Source of the DNA: Halalkalirubrum salinum
GTDB taxonomy: Archaea > Halobacteriota > Halobacteria > Halobacteriales > Haloferacaceae
Assembly: GCF_005543295.1 (NCBI RefSeq)
Contig: NZ_SRSG01000023.1
Span: forward strand, 1 to 64,000
DNA: 64,000 nucleotides
Direction: 5' to 3'
The notes under the pieces were generated by a model that ran no database searches, was not told the origin of the DNA, and saw only the letters and a list, made by a program, of their open reading frames with translations. Positions 46,486-54,838 of the stretch are shown in pieces; position 1 is the first letter of the stretch, and each line of letters starts with the position of its first letter. The position numbers were made by a program, and so were the translations under genes.

Positions 46486-46739
46486 TCCGAAAAAAAGCCG
46501 ACGGCACCGCTGTCGGTGATTCGAATCATCCTAACCGCTGTCAACACTGCGACAGCCATGTAACCACCGATTTCTGCCGAGTCTACGGCGATCAAAACGA
46601 TCGCGTACACCGCTGCACAGCGTGTGACTCGCTGATTCGACTTCGCGAAGGCAGCGCAGCCGGCCTCGACGTCCAAACACCCGATCCTGAGACGTCACCA
46701 GGTCGGCAAGGATCAGAGCGATCGAGGTGGTCACGGTGA
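46486..46739 (+). pseudogene. 3' part of an att-split zinc-finger gene
   Basis: Read in the frame that crosses the att core, this half (with the core itself) gives 88 codons to TGA at 46737-46739, including NRCQHCDSHVTTDFCRVYGD and HRCTACDSLIRLREGSAAGL. Two CxxC knuckles form a zinc finger like the small haloarchaeal DUF7563 group. In the integrated state it has no ATG, GTG or TTG in frame and so cannot be translated. In the circular form it joins the ATG at 60952 to make a 107-residue protein. It ends in a GTGA overlap with the next gene. Confidence 0.82.
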
Positions 46740-47218
46740 GTTCACACTCAAAAAGCCGATTGCCCGCTTCGAAGCGCGGCGGATTCAACGCTGAGAGTGC
46801 GGTGATCCAGCTCGTCCCAGAGCTTGATCCTGTCTCAGATACCGATGCAACTCACTACGATGCACGGGTTGCTGACGTCTTGTCTCCCTCCGATCGGCTG
46901 CCGTTCTACGGCATGTGCGTCCTCGAAGTCGGGACTGTCGTCGAGATCAAATCGACGATGGCGGTGTCTGGATCTAACCAGCGCCGCGGCCGGTTCCATC
47001 TTCGCCGGACACAACACGAGCACCTCGTCGAGCAGGCTGGGGTGTACCTATTCGCCGTTTGCGAGCCCACGCCAACCCGCGATCTGATCGCGGCGAAGAT
47101 CGTCCCTGCGACCACGATCGGCGGGCTCGTCGAATCGTGGATCGACACCGACGACCGCCCACCGTTCAGCAAGATCGCCTGGTCGCGGATCTTCAAACCC
47201 AGCGAGGTTGAGCGATGA
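46736..47218 (+). CDS. PD-(D/E)XK-type nuclease-like protein
   Basis: About 160 residues starting at GTG 46736, which overlaps the TGA of the split zinc-finger gene. The core FYGMCVLEVGTVVEIKSTMA contains E-x-K, followed by RFHLRRTQHEHLVEQAG and VYLFAVCEP, a pattern typical of small virus-encoded Holliday-junction-resolvase-like or restriction-fold proteins. It also overlaps the next gene by ATGA. It may process viral DNA during replication or recombination; substrate unknown. First intact gene of the left operon in the integrated state. Confidence 0.72.
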   Translation: MSSHSKSRLPASKRGGFNAESAVIQLVPELDPVSDTDATHYDARVADVLSPSDRLPFYGMCVLEVGTVVEIKSTMAVSGSNQRRGRFHLRRTQHEHLVEQAGVYLFAVCEPTPTRDLIAAKIVPATTIGGLVESWIDTDDRPPFSKIAWSRIFKPSEVER

Positions 47219-47523
47219 CGGCGATCGATCCGTCGCTGCATCGTGCGATCGCCCAGCTCACCAACAAGCGCCAAGCCTCGAAGATCCTCGATATTCGATC
47301 GAGTTCTCTGCTCGTCTGTCGGAAACCGGGCTATTCGGTCTACATCGGTAACTGCGGCGAGTGTCACGCGATCTGGTTGCATCGAGGCACCTACTGTGAC
47401 GATCGCCACATCTCGATCCCGCAGCTGCTCGCGATCGGACAAGGATACGATACCGTAGACGTCGATCAGTCACCCAGCTCGAAGATCCGTCGTATTTTAA
47501 GTGAGTGTGGGGTGGACCAATGA
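47215..47523 (+). CDS. small hypothetical viral protein
   Basis: A 102-residue protein with overlapping start and stop on both sides (ATGA at 47215-47218 and 47520-47523). It contains LVCRKPGYSVYIGNCGECHA and a later HRGTYCDDRHISI, with C-x2-C and other Cys/His that could hold zinc. Otherwise unrecognised. The tight coupling suggests it works with the neighbouring operon genes. Confidence 0.65.
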   Translation: MTAIDPSLHRAIAQLTNKRQASKILDIRSSSLLVCRKPGYSVYIGNCGECHAIWLHRGTYCDDRHISIPQLLAIGQGYDTVDVDQSPSSKIRRILSECGVDQ

Positions 47524-47657
47524 GCCCCGATCCTCGGATTCTCGTCGGCATGCTGGTCGATTTCGCCGCCCTGTGGGTCGCAATTTCGGCCATCATCTAT
47601 GGATTCGCCTACCTCTTCGCGAAGGTTCTCGCGCTGTTGGGCGGGGTGATCGCATGA
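47520..47657 (+). CDS. 45-residue single-helix membrane protein
   Basis: Encoded by ATG 47520 to TGA 47657. It is almost entirely hydrophobic: ILVGMLVDFAALWVAISAII followed by YGFAYLFAKVLALLGGVIA, one long or two short TM helices. It overlaps both neighbours by four bases. Function unknown. Confidence 0.68.
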   Translation: MSPDPRILVGMLVDFAALWVAISAIIYGFAYLFAKVLALLGGVIA

Positions 47658-47959
47658 ACCGATCGCACGTCGAGGCGATCGGAATCTTCGGAACCCACGG
47701 TGTGCTCGATTGCCTGAGTACGCTGTGGCTCGCTGGTGAGTTCGGAGCGGCTGCCGAAGGCAATCCCTTCGTGAGAACCCTTCTGTCCACCTCGACAGCG
47801 CTCACGGCCGTCGTGATGCTCTCAGCGGTCGCTGTCGTTGCGATCACCTGGGCGAAGATCGGCGAAGACGTCCGATTCGGCCGGCCGTTCGCTGCCGTAA
47901 CCATCGCGATCGGCGCGATCGTCGTCGCTGGCAACGTGGCAGTAGGTGCGGGGTGGTAA
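47654..47959 (+). CDS. three-helix membrane protein (DUF5658-like)
   Basis: A 101-residue protein. Hydrophobic segments: residues about 10-28 (GIFGTHGVLDCLSTLWLAGE region), 45-66 (STALTAVVMLSAVAVVAITW) and 78-99 (FAAVTIAIGAIVVAGNVAVG). The N-terminal pattern with a conserved Asp resembles DUF5658 membrane proteins of haloarchaea. It may interact with the viral or host membrane. One base separates its stop from the next start. Confidence 0.68.
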   Translation: MNRSHVEAIGIFGTHGVLDCLSTLWLAGEFGAAAEGNPFVRTLLSTSTALTAVVMLSAVAVVAITWAKIGEDVRFGRPFAAVTIAIGAIVVAGNVAVGAGW

Positions 47960-47960
47960 G

Positions 47961-49607
47961 ATGGCTCACATCTCCACCCACCCGCACGAAGTGGAAGGCC
48001 ACCTGCTGTATACTGCAAGTGACACGGATCGGTTTGATGGACTCGACCCGTACTGGTTGCTCTCATCGATGCTAATTAATGATTTCGACGGCTACAGCCG
48101 GAAGCTCGAAACCGAAATTGTCGGGCAGACCTGGGAGATCGAGCTCACGTACTACCAGAGCGGGATCGCACCACGGCCATCTGATTCGGTCGACGAGCGG
48201 TTGCTCGGCTTTACTGTCCGCGGAAGCGGTCCAGGCGAGGCAAAAGCAACCTTCCAGATCGAACCACGGTTCCCTGACATGCGTCACTACGAAAGCGGCG
48301 ATGAGCTGAATATTCCGTGGAATATCACGGACGCAAACGGGAACACGAAAACCGGAATCGATGCTGATTTCCACGGCTCGAACATCGAACCGGAAGCATA
48401 TCCGCTGTTGTTACGCCGATTCGTCGAAGAATTGGGGGCTGCGGCCGGTCGATCGATTCGGTCGGGATACTTCGAAAACCCACACTCACAAAGCAATCTG
48501 TACACCTACGAGCGCTACGTTCGGATCAAGAAAGCGTGCTCCGACGAGATCGTGCGATCGAGCGGGTTGTTCATGCGGGTGATCCACCTGTTGACCAATG
48601 AGAAGGGGGTAAAATGGGAGTTTTTGGGCGATAACGAAGACGTGGTCGGGAAGATGCACAAGCTGCGGCTCGAACCCGCGGCCGCGCGGAAGCTCGTCCC
48701 GATCCACGAGTTCGGCAAACAGCTCAAACACTACCACATGAAGAACCCCGATGCACAGCAGGGACCGACGGAACACCCGAAATTCGGGGTTCTGGTTACG
48801 AAGCGATTGAACGGTAACGAAGCGATCGCGTGGGACCGTCACGAAGAGATGAAGCGCGAGATCGAGGAAACGATCATCAACACGCTCGAATGGGCAGGGC
48901 TGGATACCGATCCGTCGAGCGGCGCGTTCGTCGAGGACAAGCACTTCGCGGTTGTTGAGTCGGACGTCGAGATCTCCCGGTTCGAAGATCCAACGCCAGA
49001 GCTCGAAGCAGAGCAGGATCACCTCATCATGCGGGTGTTGTCGGATCTCACGACCTCTGCCGACCAGGTGGCGAAGACGCTCGCGACTGACGGCGGTGAC
49101 GGCGTTCACTACGGCGATCTGGCCGAAGAAACCGGTTACTCGGTCAGCCAGATCTATCGAGCGATCGAGGAATTGGGGGATCTAGTCACCTCGGATAATG
49201 GGCTCGTGACGTTTTCGAGCAAGAAGATCCGCCAGGAGGTCGCGGCGCTCGTCGATGGATTCGAAACAGAGTTGAAATCGACAGCCGATCGATTGGCGCA
49301 CCTGTGCAATGTCGATCTCCGCGGCGCCGCAGATTCAGCGCTGGATTTGTGGATGTCGAACTACGGTGTTGAGTTCGTCGAGGCTGCTAACGACCTGGAG
49401 GGAACCGTTCGCATCGATACGCTGCTGACTGAACTGCGATCGCGATCAAAGCTCACGAACCAGGAGCTCCTCGAGGAAGCACTGCGGCGCGGTGAAGAAG
49501 CCTGGGAGTCCGCCGGTCGAGACTGGAAGCGCTTCCGGCAGCTGCGGTTCCGTGCGACCGTCGACGGCGAAGAACGGGTCGACACGATCGGGAAAATCCT
49601 CGGCTGA
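47961..49607 (+). CDS. large viral protein with winged helix, candidate replication protein (DUF7845-like)
   Basis: About 548 residues from ATG 47961. The first 330 residues contain SGYFENPHSQSNLYTYERYV and VKWEFLGDNEDVVGKMHKLR and resemble a family common in haloarchaeal proviruses. Residues 360-430 are a winged helix (GDLAEETGYSVSQIYRAIEE). The C terminus is helical with RSRSKLTNQELLEEALRRGE. It is the largest gene of the left operon and the best candidate for replication initiator, but I see no nuclease or ATPase motif to prove it. Confidence 0.7.
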   Translation: MAHISTHPHEVEGHLLYTASDTDRFDGLDPYWLLSSMLINDFDGYSRKLETEIVGQTWEIELTYYQSGIAPRPSDSVDERLLGFTVRGSGPGEAKATFQIEPRFPDMRHYESGDELNIPWNITDANGNTKTGIDADFHGSNIEPEAYPLLLRRFVEELGAAAGRSIRSGYFENPHSQSNLYTYERYVRIKKACSDEIVRSSGLFMRVIHLLTNEKGVKWEFLGDNEDVVGKMHKLRLEPAAARKLVPIHEFGKQLKHYHMKNPDAQQGPTEHPKFGVLVTKRLNGNEAIAWDRHEEMKREIEETIINTLEWAGLDTDPSSGAFVEDKHFAVVESDVEISRFEDPTPELEAEQDHLIMRVLSDLTTSADQVAKTLATDGGDGVHYGDLAEETGYSVSQIYRAIEELGDLVTSDNGLVTFSSKKIRQEVAALVDGFETELKSTADRLAHLCNVDLRGAADSALDLWMSNYGVEFVEAANDLEGTVRIDTLLTELRSRSKLTNQELLEEALRRGEEAWESAGRDWKRFRQLRFRATVDGEERVDTIGKILG

Positions 49608-49866
49608 AGCGGTCCTCGTGAGTGGCTACACTGGTTTTTCGGTGATTCTTTTATAAGTGTGTGTAGAAACCAGGATTTCGGGTGGAACCCTGCCAGACTT
49701 TTTTTCACGATCGACACGTCGAAACGGCGATATCCCGATCGAGGCGTTTGCATCGAACGGGAAAACCCCCTTAGGGAGTGTGCCTAATGGCACAGGGCGG
49801 AAAAAATACTCCGCCGGCTTCGCAAATGCAATCGATCCATCCGAACCGAAGGTTCGCGCGAAAAAT
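49608..49866. other. noncoding region with clustered hairpins, possible viral origin
   Basis: Contains TGCC TAAT GGCA (49781-49792), GGCGGA with TCCGCC around an A-rich loop (49796-49815), and GAACCGAAGGTTC near 49843. A TATA-like TTTTATAAG sits near 49650. It lies between the end of the candidate replication gene and the convergent nuclease gene. Origin function is inference. Confidence 0.4.
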
Positions 49867-50292
49867 TCAGACCAGCCGATCGGCGCGTACATCCGCCTGT
49901 GGCTTCCAGCGCGGCGCGGTCGGCGCGTAGTACTCGACACGCTCGTGGACTACATGAGCCTCGACACAGCGCATCCTGTCGATCCTCACGCCGTCTCGAC
50001 GCATCGTATAGACTGCGAAGACGTACAACCCGTCGTTCTTCACCAGCGCCTCGGTTTGATCCTCCCACATCCGAAAGCGCGGATGTCGACCACCGGCGCG
50101 GTTCTTCGCCGTTGCTTTGATCTCGACTGGCCGGCCGTCCTGAGTGATCGCGTCCGCTCGAACCCCCGGTTCGATCTCTGCGAAGTAGGGATCGAGGTTG
50201 TACTTCTCACGAGCCCGCGCCTCGACGAGATTCCCGTAGCTCTTGATCGATCGCTGCCTGTTCCAATGTGGTTTCTTTGGTCTCATTGGCAT
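49867..50292 (-). CDS. Holliday-junction-resolvase-like nuclease
   Basis: A 141-residue restriction-fold protein. It has the N-terminal KSYGNLVEARAREKYNLDPY, the metal-binding D in GVRADAITQDG, the E-x-K in RPVEIKATAKNRAGGRHP, then RFRMWEDQTEALVKNDG and YVFAVYTM. This matches haloarchaeal virus and provirus nucleases. It is the last gene of the minus-strand virion cluster but is 207 bases from the ATPase gene, so may have its own promoter (AT-rich ACTAAATATACT near 50418). Confidence 0.75.
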   Translation of the reverse strand: MPMRPKKPHWNRQRSIKSYGNLVEARAREKYNLDPYFAEIEPGVRADAITQDGRPVEIKATAKNRAGGRHPRFRMWEDQTEALVKNDGLYVFAVYTMRRDGVRIDRMRCVEAHVVHERVEYYAPTAPRWKPQADVRADRLV

Positions 50293-50499
50293 CGTTTGTG
50301 TGAGTGTATCCGCCTCGATCGCCGGCCGATCGCCACCGATCGCTCGATGAACCGGACGAAATCGACCGTCGATCGGTCAAAATATCCTCTCATTGCCCCC
50401 CGCAGCAGCGCGTACTAAATATACTGGTCGGTCGGGGGTGTGCACGCAGGATGATCAACCCGATCGTATCGCGGTCTCTCAGGTTCGATACTCGACTCA
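50293..50499. promoter_or_regulatory. promoter region of the nuclease gene
   Basis: A 207-base gap with AT-rich TCAAAATATCCTC and ACTAAATATACT, either of which could be read from the minus strand. One copy of the provirus motif ACACTCAC (minus strand) lies just before the nuclease start, near 50297. Confidence 0.35.
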
Positions 50500-51621
50500 T
50501 CATACCTCGATCTCGATCGCCAGCTCACCGTTTCGGTACTCTTTCATTCGATCGCCAACCCAATTTCGTGAGTAACCGACGATCTCGCCGACGTCTTCGT
50601 ACGTCATCGAATCGTTTGATTCGTAGAGCTTGATCGCCGTTTTGATCGCTTCCTCGCGGCGAAGAGTGTCCTCGTCGACTGGTTCGGCTTCCTCATCCTC
50701 TTCGCCGTCGACGAGGATCTCGAAGTCGCTCGGATCGTACTCATCGTACGTCTCAGCCGTGTCGGTGAGTCCCTTATACGCTTGCAGCTCGTGGAACTCG
50801 TCGCTTTCACCCTCACTGTCGAGTAGCCGGGCTCGACCGGGATCGTTGCGGCTTGGCTTCTCGACGGCGAAGGAACTCACTTCTCGAAGCGATTTGGCGG
50901 TCTTCTTGCGGGTGTGGCTGACCATAATCACCGATCCTTTCATCGGCTTCGGTCCGAACTCCTGCTTTCGCTTTCTGATGTGCAACAGGCTGTTCGAGAA
51001 GGCTTCTGCCTGTTTGTTCTTCGAGCCGAATCCGCTCAGCTCCTGGGCAACCTCGTCGATCAGCGCGAGCACTGGACCCTCGTGCGTAGCCATGTACTCG
51101 AACATCTCTCGATCGCTGTTGAAGTGCGCGTCTGCACCCTGCCAGTTGACATTCGCGATGATCCGACCGCCGCTCATCGCTTTCCACACCTGGCAGATGT
51201 CGAGCGTCGTCGAGGACTTCCCGCTGCCCGGTACACCGAATACCAGACAGATCGATCCCTCCATCGTCAGCCGATTCGCTGCATCAGCGTACAGATTCGC
51301 GCCGTCGCTTTCCGATCGCTGTTTTGTGAGCCCGACTGCTCCCTTCATCTCAGAGATCGAGCCGTGTTTGATCGCTCGATCCATCACGTCGGTCGCTTCG
51401 TTTCGCAGGATCAACCGTGCGAGTTCGCTGTCGAGAAAGTCGTCTTCGTCCTCGAACAACCCAGCGTAGTAGTTGAGCAGCTGCAGGGTATCGTCGTGCT
51501 CAACGAGCCCAGCGAATTCCCTAATGAGGTCGTTCGGTTTGTCCTGCAGATCGTTTCGAATGAATTCACGTGCTTCTGCTGCGACGTATTGGGCTGATCT
51601 ATCTGCCATATTCACACTCAC
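50500..51621 (-). CDS. VP8-like virus ATPase
   Basis: A 373-residue P-loop ATPase. Walker A is LVFGVPGSGKSSTTLD (about 126-141), Walker B HEGPVLALIDEVAQEL (about 182), with a sensor-like GSVIMVSHTRKKTAKSLREV. A winged or HTH end follows (MTYEDVGEIVGYSRNWVGDR). Position downstream of ORF6- and ORF7-like genes matches the conserved VP8 of pleolipoviruses. Starts at GTG 51621, overlapping the upstream stop; ATG 51609 is possible. Confidence 0.85.
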   Translation of the reverse strand: MSVNMADRSAQYVAAEAREFIRNDLQDKPNDLIREFAGLVEHDDTLQLLNYYAGLFEDEDDFLDSELARLILRNEATDVMDRAIKHGSISEMKGAVGLTKQRSESDGANLYADAANRLTMEGSICLVFGVPGSGKSSTTLDICQVWKAMSGGRIIANVNWQGADAHFNSDREMFEYMATHEGPVLALIDEVAQELSGFGSKNKQAEAFSNSLLHIRKRKQEFGPKPMKGSVIMVSHTRKKTAKSLREVSSFAVEKPSRNDPGRARLLDSEGESDEFHELQAYKGLTDTAETYDEYDPSDFEILVDGEEDEEAEPVDEDTLRREEAIKTAIKLYESNDSMTYEDVGEIVGYSRNWVGDRMKEYRNGELAIEIEV

Positions 51622-52397
51622 TCATAAATATCGCCTCGTTGGCCGATCATCGGTTCCTCGTACTGATCCCAACTGATGATCTCGTCGTCTCCATCACCGT
51701 TTGTCATCGCGTCTTTGTCCGTTCGTTTGCTCTCCGGTATCAGCTCCTCCGGCAGCACTTCACGGATCACGTCCGAGATCGTCGTCGAGCCGTCCAACGA
51801 CGGCGAAACGTGACCCTCCAACACCTCCATCTGATCGCGAGCCCGCTGTCGATCGAGCCGACGAACGATCGAGGGCAGCCGTCGCTGTATCCACCGGCCG
51901 CGGCGAGCGTCACGCTCGTACGATCCTTGAAGATCGTCGATCTGTTCGAGCGCCTCGTCGACGGTCGCGTGTTGAGCGAGCTTGCTACCAGGAACCCGCC
52001 AGTTCAGGACCGCGTGATTGCTGTTCGGATCGTACGATCGAACTTCGTAGGTTGGTTTCGCGGAATCCCACTGCATGAGCACACCGTCTGCAGGTTCGGT
52101 CGACATCGCCTCGAATTGATCCTCGGTGAGCTCGTAGACTGTGCCACCCGTCTGGGCTCCATCGAACGCGACGACCCAGATCGGAAACTCGTCGGGAAAC
52201 ATCGCCATCACTGCACGAGCAGCGACGATCCCCACACCGAACGCGGCCGCCCCGATCGCCAGGAAGATCGGCCAGTATCCCGGTGGATCGTACTGGATGT
52301 ACCCGCCCGAGTAGGCGAAGAACCCGACGGAACCGATCAGGATCAAGAGCTTCTGATTCTCGTCCCAAAACTCGCGAATATCGTCTTGTTCGATCAT
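51618..52397 (-). CDS. ORF7-like viral membrane protein
   Basis: A 259-residue protein. Two N-terminal TM helices (LLILIGSVGFFAYSGGY region and WPIFLAIGAAAFGVGIVAAR) precede a cytoplasmic or virion-facing domain ending in a helical stretch RRGRWIQRRLPSIVRRLDRQ. It overlaps genes on both sides by four bases. It corresponds by place and topology to pleolipovirus ORF7. Function unknown; probably an accessory virion or assembly factor. Confidence 0.7.
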   Translation of the reverse strand: MIEQDDIREFWDENQKLLILIGSVGFFAYSGGYIQYDPPGYWPIFLAIGAAAFGVGIVAARAVMAMFPDEFPIWVVAFDGAQTGGTVYELTEDQFEAMSTEPADGVLMQWDSAKPTYEVRSYDPNSNHAVLNWRVPGSKLAQHATVDEALEQIDDLQGSYERDARRGRWIQRRLPSIVRRLDRQRARDQMEVLEGHVSPSLDGSTTISDVIREVLPEELIPESKRTDKDAMTNGDGDDEIISWDQYEEPMIGQRGDIYE

Positions 52398-52933
52398 CGG
52401 AGCCGTCGCACCTCCATCTCATCGCTTTCGCGCTTTCGCTTCACGATCTGCACGGTCGCGAGCGCACCGGCACCCGCCGATCCAAACACGAACAACACGC
52501 TCATACCGAACGGGATATCCGGATAGATCCGACTGCGATCGTCGGCGTTGAGAAACGCAGCGCGTCCGTCTTCGATCCCGTCGGCGGTCGAGACGATCAT
52601 GGCGGGATGGTGCTCGGGTCGCACCGTAACCTCGGTCGTTCCTTCGCGAACGCGCAACTGCTCAATCGCGATGTTCGTCGATCCTTCACTGTCGAAGGGG
52701 ATCGCCTCGACGACCTGGACGGTCTTGGTTCGCTCGGCGGTGATCTCGATCGTAAGTCGCTCACCATCCCAATTATAGTCTGAGACGGCTGTTTCATCAT
52801 CGATCTGCGCGACGATCTGGGTCGATTCGTTCGTTTCGGTCGTGTTCTCCTGGGCTGCGACAGGCACCGCAATCGCGGTCATCGCGAATACGAATACACA
52901 CACTAACACTAACGCTGGAAGACGGGTTTTCAT
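52394..52933 (-). CDS. ORF6-like viral secreted membrane-anchored protein
   Basis: About 179 residues from ATG 52933. A Sec signal peptide (LPALVLVCVFVFAMTAIAV, cleavage near AAQEN) is followed by a beta-rich extracellular domain and a C-terminal TM helix (FGMSVLFVFGSAGAGALATV) with basic tail IVKRKRESDEMEVRR. It lies between the small TM gene and ORF7-like gene, as ORF6 does in pleolipoviruses. Function unknown. Confidence 0.7.
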   Translation of the reverse strand: MKTRLPALVLVCVFVFAMTAIAVPVAAQENTTETNESTQIVAQIDDETAVSDYNWDGERLTIEITAERTKTVQVVEAIPFDSEGSTNIAIEQLRVREGTTEVTVRPEHHPAMIVSTADGIEDGRAAFLNADDRSRIYPDIPFGMSVLFVFGSAGAGALATVQIVKRKRESDEMEVRRLR

Positions 52934-52937
52934 GGAT

Positions 52938-53117
52938 TTAGAAGGGAATAATTGCATCTCTTGCGAAGTCGATCAACCACGATTCGATTATGCTGAGCGG
53001 GTCGTATCCGAGGTAAATCAACACCGCGAGGGCTACGAACACGTAGAAGGCGATCCGAAGCCCATCGGTCGCGATGTCGAAGGCTTCACCGACGAATAGC
53101 CACCAAAAGAACAGCAT
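52938..53117 (-). CDS. small single-helix viral membrane protein
   Basis: About 59 residues from ATG 53117. One or two hydrophobic stretches: LFFWWLFVGEAF and LRIAFYVFVALAVLIYLGYD. It begins three bases after the spike stop codon (a TTG overlapping the stop is an alternative start) and ends four bases before the ORF6-like start. Function unknown. Confidence 0.6.
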   Translation of the reverse strand: MLFFWWLFVGEAFDIATDGLRIAFYVFVALAVLIYLGYDPLSIIESWLIDFARDAIIPF

Positions 53118-53119
53118 CG

Positions 53120-54838
53120 TCAATCACCGTTGAAGTAGAGTCCGACACCGGTCACTGCGACGAGCCACCCGATCACCGGGATCCCGTAGATCGTGCTCGA
53201 AAGGAAGCCCTCTGCACTGTCAGTGATTCCACCAGCGAACAATCCGCCACCACTATCGAGATCTTCCGCTGCTTCTTGTTGCTGTTCAATCTGATATTCT
53301 CTCACCTGCTTCAGTTGTTCTTCGATGTTCTCAACATCAGCAGGGTCGTACTCCGGTCCAGATTCAAATTCCACAGAATCGACGCTTTCGCCGTCTTGAT
53401 TGGTCGCCTCCAACACGGTGAACGGTTCTTCCACGTCGAAGTAATCCGTTGTCTCGGTGATTTCGCCGTCTTCGTTTTCTTCGATGTACGTACCTCGCAT
53501 CCAGATCGCGGATTCGATCAACGGCGTTTCAGATTCGTCGATTGGAACCGTGTTGCCGTCGCTGTCTTCCTCGGTATCAGCGTCATCGAACTGTTCAATA
53601 TCGGTGTAGTAGGTCGTATCGACATCGAACGGCGTATGCTCCTCCTCGATATCGCCGTAAATCGATCCTTCGATTTCGATTTGCGATTCTTCGAGATAGA
53701 TCAACAGCGGTTCGTCCCCGCTTGCCCGAGGTATCCCGAGCGATCCCGCCGCATGAGCACCTCTAAACGAGCCATCATCGATCTCGTTTCTAAACTCTGT
53801 GTGAGCAGTGAGCGGATCGACGATCTCCGCAGTGTCGATCTCGCCGGGTTCATACGAGGCGTAGAGATCGGAGACGAACCCAGAGAGTTCGCCGTACACG
53901 CGATCTCGTGAGTCCGTTATTTTACTCCAAACATCTCGAAATCGAGCCGCATCATATGTTATGATGGCATCATCGGCGGGCAAAGATTCGCCTCTTAAGT
54001 CCGTTGGTGCGGTGAAGGTTTGAACCGGTGATCTGTCCTGTGGACTTGAGTGAGGATAGGTAGACCACGTACCTCCTTCAGAATCATCCAAACTCGCGAA
54101 CTCTACAGTATAGGTCGAACCATCTGCGAGATCAATATCATAAGTATCAACGTCGAAAGCTGGGCTGTCGGGATCACGTCCATAGAGCGCAAGCACATTC
54201 TCATCCCTCAAACCACCACCATCAGGGCTATCAAGATCCAATACATCTGTCGGAGTAATATCAGTGTCACCGTCCCCAGCTGAGAAAGAATTGAGAGCAG
54301 AATAGAAGCTTTGTAATTGATTGTAAATATTATCGTGAGAGGTTAGGATATCTGTCTGCACATTAGTATAATACTCATCGATCGCTTCCTCCATATCGGA
54401 TTGTGCGGTCTCTTGATCTTCCTCAGCATCGAACGCCTTAACGACTGCCTCCATTCCGATCGGAATCGCCGCGTTATCGGCAAAATCAGCAGTGTTCTCA
54501 AGACCGCTTAAGATTTGTTCGTTGTTCGCTTCGAGTGTGAGCGATTTTTCTTCGATCGAGGTATGTAGTGCGTCCGATCCGGTGTATCCGCTTAGGTCCT
54601 CAGAATCGCTAAATAACCCTGATATTGTCTGTCCGAGCCATGCCGCCGTAGCATCTGCCCGATCTTTGGTATCCTGTTCGTCCTCATCGCTCAAGAACGC
54701 GGATGCTGATCCGATCGGTCCTCGATCCATGTGATGCGCTCCGGCTCCGATCCCTACGACTGTGGTTACCCCCGCTGCGGATCGGCGCAAAAACGCTCGT
54801 CTATCGATCCTTTGTGAGTGTGTGTCTGTATTAGTCAT
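53120..54838 (-). CDS. pleolipovirus-type spike protein (VP4-like)
   Basis: A 572-residue protein. A Tat signal (IDRRAFLRRSAAGVTTVVG, residues 11-29) exports it folded. The ectodomain (40-500) is highly acidic and rich in Asp, Thr and Ser. A coiled-coil (NIEEQLKQVREYQIEQQQEA, about 505-525) leads to a C-terminal TM anchor (YGIPVIGWLVAVTGVGLYF). This layout is that of pleolipovirus spikes, which bind the host and fuse membranes. It overlaps the upstream gene by eight bases. Confidence 0.85.
   Translation of the reverse strand: MTNTDTHSQRIDRRAFLRRSAAGVTTVVGIGAGAHHMDRGPIGSASAFLSDEDEQDTKDRADATAAWLGQTISGLFSDSEDLSGYTGSDALHTSIEEKSLTLEANNEQILSGLENTADFADNAAIPIGMEAVVKAFDAEEDQETAQSDMEEAIDEYYTNVQTDILTSHDNIYNQLQSFYSALNSFSAGDGDTDITPTDVLDLDSPDGGGLRDENVLALYGRDPDSPAFDVDTYDIDLADGSTYTVEFASLDDSEGGTWSTYPHSSPQDRSPVQTFTAPTDLRGESLPADDAIITYDAARFRDVWSKITDSRDRVYGELSGFVSDLYASYEPGEIDTAEIVDPLTAHTEFRNEIDDGSFRGAHAAGSLGIPRASGDEPLLIYLEESQIEIEGSIYGDIEEEHTPFDVDTTYYTDIEQFDDADTEEDSDGNTVPIDESETPLIESAIWMRGTYIEENEDGEITETTDYFDVEEPFTVLEATNQDGESVDSVEFESGPEYDPADVENIEEQLKQVREYQIEQQQEAAEDLDSGGGLFAGGITDSAEGFLSSTIYGIPVIGWLVAVTGVGLYFNGD

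Noticed and set aside
46467-46676. Minus-strand 69-codon frame with a hydrophobic centre
   Set aside because: It is the exact complement frame of the att-split zinc-finger gene, which has two CxxC knuckles and operon overlap in its favour.
49657-50418. Long plus-strand frame of about 250 codons
   Set aside because: It runs antisense to the resolvase-like nuclease gene, which has a clear family pattern; the composition of the plus frame fits a shadow.
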